Positions 47,601 to 59,600 of a DNA stretch of 64,000 nucleotides are shown here, piece by piece. A program made the translations under genes and the position numbers. The stretch covers positions 131,641,523-131,705,522 of the forward strand of contig JAVGWX010000003.1 in the NCBI GenBank assembly GCA_036924085.1, in the 5' to 3' direction. Below the pieces are notes generated by a model. The model searched no databases. It was not told the DNA's origin and worked only from the letters and a program-made list of their open reading frames with translations. This stretch comes from Ariolimax columbianus. Its lineage: Eukaryota; Mollusca; Gastropoda; Stylommatophora; Arionidae. The first letter of the stretch is position 1, and each line of letters starts with the position of its first letter.

Positions 47601-50600
47601 GGAAGGTTAACCTGGTACTAAAAATGCCTGCTGAAGTCAGATGTGTCGGACCGAAAGGTGCAAATATCAGTCAAGCTGTAAACTATGACACAATGTATTC
47701 CGTTCTCCAGACAACATCCTGCTACTTGCAAAATCCTATTCAGGGCTTGATAGTGGGAAATTGAGAACGAACAAAGAAGAAATAATGTGATTATCTTACC
47801 TTGTGACATATTTTCTGACATTTATGTTCACCACATGGCAATATCCTGTTGCAGGGATACCCACAGCTAATGTTGGTCAGGTGACATGGAACATTCTTCC
47901 TCACCTGTAAACAAATTGATCAATACATCTGCTTCATTGGAATCAGGCGAACATGATCACAAATCTCTCACTAAATAAGTTGATCTGGAAGATTATGTGA
48001 CAGATTGCAGCCAGACACAAGCACTTGAGAAGATGTGTATGGCAAAGCTAGTTTCATAATTGATACTGCTGCAAAGGATGAAGTGTTAGACTTCATTAGG
48101 CTAGATTTAAAGTTGCATGAAGAGGGATTATCTGTATGAGGGGTATTCAGCTGCATAAGGAGGGGTCTTCAGTTGCACGAGGAGAGGTCTTCAGTTGTAT
48201 GGAGGGATCTTCAGTTGTATAAGGGGTCTTCAGTTGTATGAGTGGTCCAGCTGTATGAGGAGAGGTCTTCAGTTGTATGAGGAGAGGTCTTCAGTTGTAT
48301 TGAGGGATCTTCAGTTGTATAAGGGGTCTTCAGTTGTATAAGTGGTCCAGCTGTATGAGGAGATGTCTTCAGTTGTATGGAGGGATCTTCAGTTGTATAA
48401 GGGGTCTTCAGTTGTATGAGTGGTCCAGCTGTATGAGGAGAGGTCTTCATTTGTATGAGTCTTCTGTATGAGGTGGGGTCTTCATATTTAGGAGTGGTCT
48501 TCAGCTGTAGGGTTGAGGAAGTGTCCTTCAGCGGTATGAGAGGAGCTGACCAGTTCTCTTTCTTGTTACCTTGTAAGTGTAAGTTTGTCAAAGTTAGCAG
48601 TTAAAGTTGAGGATGACCTGTTTTCTAACAATATGCTCCCATGGCATGCACCTATCACATAGCATGTGGCAACATAACATGTAGCCTGGGGTAGCATAAC
48701 ACATTGCCTGTTCTAGCATAAGCAAAGCTGTTCTTACAAACAGGCAAATGGACAAGGTGCAGGTCTCTGGCTTCATAACCTCAGATTGCTCTGGGTATGT
48801 AAGTCACATGTTACCACCAATCTGAGGTTATCACCCAGGAGACAAAATTGATTTCAAAGCCCCAGCTACCTTATAGGCAGTCTGCTGTTAGCAAATAGTA
48901 GTGAGTGATTGGAATAAAAATATTTGCCAAAAGCAGCTGTGAAGGGCCAAAAGAAACAGATATTGCAGTCCAAAAATCAAATATGGCACAGTATATCTTA
49001 GCCCTCTACAACAACAAACAAAGAAAACAACAAAAGAAGATGCCTTGCGTACATAATTTTGACAGAAGGGCCATTCTGGAGGATGCAGTAACCAGATCAT
49101 GAAATCTGTTCATTTATTCTAACTGCTTTAATCATACACTAAATGAAGATGACAACAGATCATTAAGTTCTCTATACAGGGAGCCAAAGATACAGTGAAT
49201 GATCTGACAGTAGCCAGCAACTCATAGCTGGCTGCTTGCATAAGGGTCAGTGACCTACAACTAACCAAGACCTTACTGTCTCCAAGTGCTGTCCCTGGAA
49301 ACAGACTAACCATGCAGCCTAATTAAGAGATCCCTAAATCTAAGAGAGACGGCAAACCTAGTCCCAAAAATGCAGTGTTAAAATCGGATGTGTCAGGCTG
49401 AAAGACGCAAATTTCACAGCCTCGCTGCAAACTACAACACAGCGTCACAACTGCCCTTTTCAAGGCAAACATCGAAGAAGTTCTCTATACAAGAGAGTCT
49501 ATAAATGTTGATGCTAAGCATCACTGTTAACTACACAAAACTTGCCCACATAATGTACCATGTACTTTATAAAACGTCGCTCCGATCACAGTCTGTCTGA
49601 AAGAAACGCGTTCCCTTGCCAAAACTTCAGCCTCCACCAGTCATTCCTGGATATCTTCGTGCCATCATCTTCTTGGTCTACCCTTTCCTCTTTAACCTGG
49701 CACTATATCTTCCATCACTGTTCTCTCGAGATCGTTGTGTCTCTTGATGTGACCAAAGTATTTGCATTTTTTAGCCAAAATGGAATTCATAAACCAGTTA
49801 TGCTCAACTCTTGCGAATGTCTACATTTGTCTTTTTCTCTGTCCAGGGTATTCTGAGGATCTTTCTGTAACATTTTGACTCGAAAGATTCGATTCTTTGT
49901 CTGGAAGTTTTGTTAATAGTCCATGATTCGCAGCCATAAGTCCATCATAGGAAAAACACAGGCTCTCAAGACTTTTCCATACTTGTCCACAATAATGATA
50001 AATATTGAATGATTATTATAGATTGTTACGGCAGTTACATTCCTGTCTTCTACAGCTTACCATGTGGCCACCCATACACATCTTGTCTGTCAAGTCTGTA
50101 CATGGAGGACATGCATCATCAAAGTGGCAAAAGTGGCGAACTGAAGAGAATATATCGTTAATACAATCAAAGACAACAACAACAACAAAATACTATTTGT
50201 ATGTACAGAATGGAACAAAGAGAAGTAATTTTCATCTCTACATAACCTTAAGCGATTTACAAGTTTCAGTTCAACATTGTTATTGCAATGGACTCGATGT
50301 CTGTTCTTTGAGCATTAGAAGATGCTGGACATTGTAGACATTGCCTTATTTAAATATCTATAGACATTGACCACTTTATCAACACCTATGTCATGAAAGT
50401 AGTTGTGCAGTGGATTGATGGACACTCAAACACACATGGCAATGACAAGATAGACAGACTAGCAAAGAAGGGATCAAGACAAGAACAGCTACACACAGCA
50501 ACAATTTTACAAACAGTCAAACAGCTCCTAATAACAGCAAACAAACAAACTTGGCTGAATAGATGGCCCATGGCAAACACATGGAGGGAGGTCTACAGAA

Positions 50601-53600
50601 ATATGGCAAGCCCCAAACCAAATAACTGTATAAATTAACTCATAAAGAAGGATCAGAGCACTGTTTGATGGCTGAGAACACATCACATCCCACCTGAACA
50701 AACACCTGAACAAAATCCAACCACAACACACTACAGAGTGCCAGCTGTGTATATACTCATACGAGATCGTCGATCATCATTTCTTTGAGTACTCAGCGCT
50801 CAACGATGTAAGAAAAAATATTTCTTCCTCCGAGACCAAATAAATGGAACAATTTGTATGGCACTAAACAATTGACACACACTTACAGATACTATTACAT
50901 GACATTGGGTCAACGGGCAAGAGCCTGGTTGCTGCTGAACCCATAACAACTACAAGCTTCAGTTCCAAGTGCTATAAAAACCCCACACCACCCAGATGGT
51001 GAACAATCCATGATATAACCAAAAGCACCATATGAACAGAAAAGGTCAAGGTAGTCCAGCAACTACTGCCATCAGGGATTAATTTTTTTTGTGTGCGTTA
51101 ACATTATTTATCTATTCCCCAAGGCGGTGTGCATTGCACTGTGGTATTTATTTTGCACCTGTCGGCCCAGTGCATACGGCTTCAGCATGCATTTTATGTA
51201 AGGGTCTGCTTCCTCCTGTATTTTCTAAGGGTTTGCTTCCCCGGGGTAAAGGCCGGTGCTGTGATGGGAATCGAACCCAGCACCTTCTGGTTGTGAGCAG
51301 TGTCACATAACCACTAGCCCACGCCGTCCATTAGGGATAGGTGTTAAAGACTTCATTGTACAAGACAATAACTCTAAACATTCTGACCACTCAGCGACTG
51401 ACTGGCAGAGCACTTGTCTCTCATAGCAGGTTTAATCCTGGGTCTCCTCCGTATTAATATAATTGAACGCTTCATACTAATATATAATCTTTATTATGAA
51501 TACTTAATGTCATAGATAGTTTAATTATGTCAATACAATCAAAGACAACAACAACAAAATACTATTTGTATGTACAGAATGGAACAAAGAGAAGTAAATT
51601 TTCATCTCTACATAACCTTAAGCGATTTACAAGTTTTAGTTCAACATTGTATGCGCATAGTTTTTAGAGTAAGGTGATGTAAATGAAACTGGTTGTATAG
51701 GGGGACGGCGTGGCCTAGTGGTTAAGTGGCACGGCTCACAACCAGAAGGTGCTGGGTTCGATCCCCATCACAGCACCGGCCGTTACCCCGGGGAAGCAAA
51801 CCCTTAGAAAACGCAGGAGGAAGCAGACCCTTACATAAAATGCATGCTGAAGTCGGATGCACTGGACCGACAGGCGCAAAATAAAAACCACAGTGTAACG
51901 CATACACGCCTTGGGGAATAGATAAATAAGGCGAACGAAAAAAAAAAAAAAAAGAAAAAAAAACTGGTTGTATACAGACTCTGCAGGGTCTTATAAACCA
52001 GTATAAAGACGTTAAGTTAAGTTATGTGTCTTACTATGTTTAGAACATAATTTTAGCTCCATTTGTTTAATAATAATGAATTTTAATTTGTATAAAAACT
52101 AAATAGAAAACATGATCAAGACAAACACAGAAAATCTAAAGAATAATCTCTATTTGCTATTTGTAGCATGTTAAATGAGACTTTCCATACCACAAGAATG
52201 GCATACCTTGACTTTGAAGACTTGTTTTTCCAAATATTCCTCATCCATTGTATATTGAATTTTTATAAATTGATAAACTAAAAGAAGAGGCTGCGGCTGC
52301 ACTGTAATTTAAAATAATGTGTACTATATTATGTGTCAGTTCTTATGTGTATTGTCTGTTGTAATTGATGAAGGTCTTTTGGTTGTAACATAGTTTTCGT
52401 TCTTGTTTCTGTTCCAGCGCATTATCTGAACAATACATATCTATGTTTTTATTCACTTCACTATTATAGTAGCTTTGAAGCTAGCTCGCCTTTCATTTTA
52501 AATTATCATGGCTGCCTTGTCTGCTGTATTGAAAGCTCATATCAAATGTTAAACTGCTAAATCCTTTCTAGTGGTCATGTCCTTGTTAAACATAAGGCAT
52601 CAAATGTCTACATCAATGGGACATCAAGCTTATTAATAAAAGAAGACAACACAACAAACCTGTGTGATCACAGTCATGCTGTCTTGTACACAGTCGACGA
52701 CATTCAGGTGGTCGTGTCCCACATGATACTGGAGGTTCTAGAAACTCAGCCCCACAGAAGCAAGTCAATTCTTCAAAACCTTTTAATTCAGGAGACAAGA
52801 AAATACATTTTAAAACTCAATTTTTACACATCTATCGATTAATCAAAACACAGTTTTGGAGATTTCTATTCTTTCCTTCCTTATAAGAGGTCAAGGATAC
52901 CACAATAAGGTTTCATCCCCAGAACAATAAACTTTTCAACAAGTCTTCTGGACAGCGCATGTGACCTTTTATTTCTTATAATGTGCATGTTGGTTATTCT
53001 GAGTGAGTGATGCAATTAATATTTATGTGACTGATAAATAAATTCAAAAGTTTTGACAAGAACAAAAGAAACTATCAAAATATGATCATATCATTAAGAT
53101 TAAATTCTCTTGAAGAAATAATTGACCAAAATTATGACAAGTGATTGGATTACCTGAGGTAACTTGAAATTTGTTGATTTGAGCGTGAAACTTAAGAGGA
53201 TAGTTTAACCCTACCTGACCGCTGTACCGATTTTTCAGTAATTTCCTAATCTGCCGCTATACCACTGTACCTAATTTTCGGTACTTTGCCTAGTACGTGA
53301 AAAAAATGCGTCACAAACTAAAAATAACCAACCAATCGTGGTCAAACCTCATGGTTAGCCATTGCAAATGTCTGCCCCCATGTGTTTGAATTGACTTTGT
53401 GTGGTTTAACGTGAAAAAATTCTGAAAATTTACAATGAAACCAGCGGCTGATAAACCAAGCACTTCAACAGTAAAGCGAAGTAGGTCTAGGCTTATGACA
53501 GTCCAACAGGTGATCGATAATTTGGTTGATTCAGACTCTGAGGAGTCAGAATTTCATCAAGAATACATTTCCAGTTCAAGTGAGATAGACAGTGAGAGCT

Positions 53601-56600
53601 CGAGTGATGAGGAGAATCTTGAACCTTATAGATCTAGAGCTAGATCGATAGTAAGAGAAGGGGGGGGCCCTGTCCCTCAAACAGCTGATGGGGGATATCT
53701 AAGTGGTGATGAAGGTTGGACAAGGAATTTTGTATCACCAAATACAGATCTGAATTTCAATGAGGATGGAAAAGGCTCAGTGGAGGATGGAAAAGGCCCA
53801 GTGAACATTCCTGGATCTATCACAGAGGAGAGTGAACCGATTGACTTTTCATCAGATATATTCAGATATATATATAGAGATATATTCAGAAACTGTGCCT
53901 GCAACTTATTGGTGGATACAGGACATCAGCCCACAGCCACCCACAAAAGGAACACTGCCCTCAACAGATGACCCCAGGCAATCATTTTTCAGAGATTTTC
54001 CCTGGGACATCATCTAATCATATCTGTGTTGTGTGCATGGAAAAGCACTCCAGGTACAACAAGCAAAATCCTGGAGTGTCTTACAAAGACAATCCATGCA
54101 AGTAGGTGAACAGCAACATCTGGTGCTCACTTTGCAAGAAGTACCTCTGCGTGAAACAAGGCTCATCCTGCTGGGTAGATTGGCACACAAAGGTGGAATA
54201 TTGGCGCTAGATGAAAGGTAGACCTATTTTCTACAATGTCTCCAAGTTCCATCTTATTATAACCACTTGTTTGCATGTAACTAACATTTTTCTATATCAT
54301 GTTGGTTTTTTCTCTTTGATGCTCAGGTACAGGGGACAGTTAGGTTCAGGGCCTCAGGTCTAGTAGGGTTAAAACAAGAATCAATGAGAGGTGGGGTGAA
54401 TGTTGTAGTCCTCTGTTCCTAAGGAACTTGATATAAACATTCTTCCCACAAATATGTCAAGTACATTCCTCAGCTAACAGAAGCTTCAAACTTAATTCAA
54501 TGAGCAAACATGTCCCATGCAACTTGTTACTTACTAGCCTGAAGACATCTCTTGCAGTTTCCACGGTGACACAGCTCCTGGCACTTGTGGATTCCACAAG
54601 ACAGCTTCTGGCCACAGACTATTTCACAGATATGGATGTCTTTCTGTCAAACAGATATAATGCAAATATATTTAAGTGACTTCAGTCACACTCTTCTTCT
54701 TCTTAGTCAATGCTCTTCTACCCTGGGGTGTAGCAGTCCTAAGAATATAATTGCAATAGAATTTGCAGATAAATAGGTGATTGGCCCATTGTGTTCTTGC
54801 ATGGTGAAAGGGTTGTCTCCTTTTGGTCTCCATAAAGGTCATGGGGAAGAATTAACGTTTTAGGAAATGCTAATTTGGCTTGGCTTCGTTCGTTCTCAAT
54901 CTCCCGCTACCAAACCCTGAAAAGGGATTAAGTAGCAGAATGTAGTCCAGAGAACGGAATGCGTAGTGTCGTAGTTTACAGCTTGACTGCGATATTTGCA
55001 CCTTTCAGTCCAACACATCCAACTTCAGCAAACATTTTTTGAGTACTGGGTTAGCATTCCCTCTTCGATCCCTTCTCCTTAGCCAGTCTGCCCTGCTGCA
55101 GCCTGTTATCCAGGATCACCACGTGGAGGTGTAGAAGGGTCTTGGCAGCTCTGGTTCACTGGCCCTGACGCTAGCAGTCAGTTATGGGTCGCTGACCACT
55201 GTAGCTCATGTGCTGCTCATCATCTTGATCCCGGAAATACTAATTTCAATCACTTGTAGTGCGCAGGACCAATCAGAATTGCTGTCAGGGCAGATGCAGT
55301 AAACAGGCAGTGTCATTGGAAACAATAAGCTTTCAATTTGTCAGTCACCAACGCATTGAGAAACTCAGAGGAGACAGGTTGAGCTTGACAATAATGCCTG
55401 CCTTTCTTGCACTTAGCGACTGAGAGCTGTTTATTACACAGTGTCTGGTCTATCTGACATGACACCTGTCTGGCAAGACGCAATAAAATGTAGCCTCGCT
55501 CAATTACTAGTAGGCACACTTGTGACACGCCTAGCACACAGAGAGCACTTTTTCAAACACTGAAAATGTGCTCAACAATTTTCGAGAGGAAATCTCCAGG
55601 TGTAGCAAAACTCAATATACAACAAAAACAATATCTATAATGTCCGAAGGTTACAATGTTGTTCAACAGAATATAAAGAACAGTAACAGACATTTAACAG
55701 CATTTTTTTAGGGCTGTTTTTATGTAAAAATGTGTTTTAACCTTGTTTGTAACCAAACTGACATAACAATGTTTGATGAAACAGAGCTCAAACGTTAATG
55801 GATTGGTTTGTCTTACACAAATTTAATATAATCACATAGAAGAAATGTAGGACAGCAATACATAAGTAGAAGCAGAAATAAGGGACAAGAAGTCACACAA
55901 AAAGCTGGTGAAAACTATCCAGGATAACATGGCTTATACAGAACAGTGGAAAGGCTTATCTCCACTGGAAACTGATTCGGATACCAATGTTCTTATAAAT
56001 TACAGACATTAATAAATGATACAAACATCTACTCACTACGCAACAGTTGTCCGAACATTTGTGTCGGCCACAGGTTTTCTTCTTTCCACATCTGCGCTGA
56101 CATTTGAATGGATTTTGTTCTGTTTAAAAATGAGAAGATTGTCATTGTGATCTCACCTCAATAAACCACAAACAATAATTCAAGTTTCCATAATGGCTTC
56201 AAATGAAGAGGCTCCACAATCAAACAACTACATGCCAAAATAAAACATGGCTGCCTGACCGTATTCAGTTGTGGAGCAAGACGATGATCCTGACTCATCT
56301 TTTCACTCCAAGTGAAACACAATACAACCACTACAGCTGGCCTCTTAATAGTGGTTGTTTCAATAACAAGGGTTCTATATGAGGCTTCTAGCCCCATGCA
56401 CAACCCTCTTTAGCTATCTTTCAAGACATGCACAGAGGTTCTACTTTTTTAAAATCTAGGTATCACTTAACTGATTTGAGCACATTAGAATGATCAATAT
56501 GTTCTGTGGACACCTGCATTAAATTTACCTATCACCTGCTATTTCCATCCAATACTAAATTGAGATAATGTAACTAAGCAAATTCAAGCACTAGTATTTT

Positions 56601-59600
56601 TATAAGTACTAGAAGATAATTATATATATAATATATATATATATAATTATCTGTCAAGGTGATGACTTCCCAACTATAAAAACTGATTTTAATCAACCTA
56701 TGCGATGGCGAGATTGACTAGCCAAAGACCTAGGCCCGCATTGGCACAGCACAGCAAAAGAGTAGGACGCATACAGAATATTGTTGGCTTCCTTGCATAG
56801 GGCACATCTGCCGGACTGACGTCGATGATAATGTGATCATGTGTGTGTGACCAACTGAACTCACAAATAATTGTGTTTATTAGCCTATCCTTTCTTACAC
56901 TCAACCTGCAACATTAACGCTTCCACAAAGCTTATACATCCACCATTTATTTGAGCTGTACTTTATCTATCCATTCAAAATGCTGCTTGTTCCTTTCTGA
57001 ATTTGTTTACCTAAAGCTTCTGTTATATTGGGTAGGATCAGTGTGTTCAGATATTCTCCAGCCACTGCCAGAAGTTAAATGCATGACCAGTTCCTGCACA
57101 TAGTCAGCCTGATTTGTTTTCATAAATAGGTACCATTCTCTCGTTCTCAGCATCCTCTCCTGTTATCTTCCTGACTTGAAAGATGGTGTCAGATTCTTGT
57201 AGCAAATGTGCTCAGCTTTCATGTGGATTTTTTGCGTGGATTTCATCCAGTCTTGTGTTGACCCAGCAGAATCCAAGCTCTCGTCCTTTGGCACAATGCC
57301 ATGTAATGGTATCTGTATGTGTTTATCAGTTGTTGTTTAGTGACACACAAAGTGTTCCATTTATCTGGGCTTGCCATATGTCTGTAGACCTCCCTCCCGT
57401 GTTTCCCATGGCTCATCTGTTCAGTCAAATTTCTTTGTTTATGCAGTCTTAAATAATGTCATTCTTCATTAATACCAGTATGTGTAATCCGGTGCCACTT
57501 CTTCTAGTTACTTATATTACTCCAAAGGAGTATTACATTTGGCCACCTTTACAGGAAACCTGTATCACTTTATGCTGCCCTGCAATGGTGGCTTTCATAA
57601 CAAATATGACATGATGAGGCTGCGAGCCAAATGTACAATCCTTATCTATTTAGATACATTTTTTATGGTGGAGTTGACTTGTTCTGTGCTCCACAAAATA
57701 GGATTCTAACCCATATAGGATGGGCTCTTGCTAATGGATGAATTTATGTTCACTCTTATAGTAGCCCCTTTCAGTCATGAATGCCTATAGAATTGATACA
57801 ACTTTGGAAATGTAAATTTTTCTATTTTCTTGCGGAGTTGTGGTTTCACGTCGCCACCATAATCTCGTTTTCACACATCTTATCTTTGGGGATACGATCA
57901 TCTTCCATGCAACAACATGACCAAGTCATCATAGTCTTTGCTACCTAAGAAGAGTGTATATGCTTTTGGAAGACTGGTGCAATAGTGCATCTCTGCATTT
58001 GTCACTCTGTCCCTCCGTGTAATCCCAAAGATGGATTGCAGATGAAAGGTGTTAAGCCTCTGTTCGTTTGGCATAGGTTGCACAAGTTTCGCTACCGCAC
58101 CGGAGCGTGCTGGCGACATATGCATTGTAGACCATAGTCTTGTTTTTAATTGTAATTTTCTGGTGTCTCGCTACATTGACTAAAAAAAAAATGATCTCGC
58201 TCTACGACTATGTAAACTCAGTGGCACTTACAGCCGAACAATAAACAAACTGCAGCTATTACCTGATCCTAACTATTTATTTATTAACCCCATAATGGAA
58301 CAGAATGTATTGATTTTTTTCATATTAGAAGGTAAACAGTACTAGGGCTCGGGCAGGATTTAAATGCACCTTAAGCGAGAATCATGTGCTTCAATCAGCT
58401 AATCAAATTACCTCTCCAAACACTGGATAAATGAAATCAAATAGAATTAATAGAATGATTCTTTCTGAGGTAAACTTACCATCAAATGTTACAGCAACTT
58501 CACAGGCCATCTTTTTCTCTGTTGCTCCACACAAACATTTCAGACTAGTTTCCTTGCTGCATGGACCACACTCACCAACATGACACTGTCTTTCACAAAG
58601 ATGAGGTTTTGCTTGAGAGATTAAACATTTGTACAACTGAGAAAAGGTCATATAAATGGTTGTCTGGGACCACAACAGCATCACTATGTCTGAGGGACCA
58701 CTTCAACATCACTGATACACTGTCTGAGGTTTCATAACAGCACCACTATGTCTAAGGGACCACTTCAACATCACTGATATACTGTCTGAGGTTCCACAAC
58801 AGCATCACTATGTCTGAGTGACCACTTCAACATCACTGATATACTGTCTGAGGTTCCACAACAGCATCACTATGTCTGAAGGACCACTTCAACATCACTG
58901 ATACACTGTCTGAGGTTCCACAACAGCATCACTATGATACACTGTCTGAGGGACCATTTAAACATCACATACACTGACTGAGGGACCACTACAACATATC
59001 TGCAATACACTGTCTGAGGGACCACTACAACATGTCTATGATACACTGTCTGAGGGACCACTTCAACATATCTATGATACACTGTCTGAGGGACCACTTC
59101 AACATATCTATGATATACTTTCTGAGGGACAACTACAACATATCTATAATATACTTTCCGATAGGACTACAACACAACTATGATATACTTTCTGAGGGAC
59201 GACTACAACATAACTATAATATACTTTCCGAAAGGACGACTACAACATAACTATGATACACTTTCTGAGGGACAACTACAACATAACTATGATACACTTT
59301 CTGAGGGACGACTACAACATAACTATGATATACTTTCTGAGGGACGACTACAACACAACTATGATATACTTTCTGAGGGACGACTACAACATAACTATGA
59401 TACACTTTCTGAGGGACGACTACAACATAACTATGATACACTTTCTGAGGGACGACTACAACATAACTATGATATACTTTCTGAGGGACGACTACAACAT
59501 AACTATAATATACTTTCCGAAAGGACGACTACAACATAACTATGATATACTTTTTGAGGGACGACTACAACATAACTATAATATACTTTCCGAAAGGACG

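Larger units (their letters stand above)
51455..52110. mobile_element. Composite nest: dispersed repeat split by duplication, CR1 end and SINE B
   Basis: The outer parts, 51455-51510 and 52023-52110, match the continuous block at 36540-36690. Between them lie the local duplication (51528-51652), a CR1-like 3' terminus (51653-51699 and 51975-52022) and the SINE B inside that. At least three insertion events are layered here. Confidence 0.75.

Noticed and set aside
51711..51785. Functional tRNA gene
   Set aside because: A and B boxes are tRNA-like, but the stretch continues into a repeated body with an A-rich tail and TSDs, and occurs three times. It is a SINE head.
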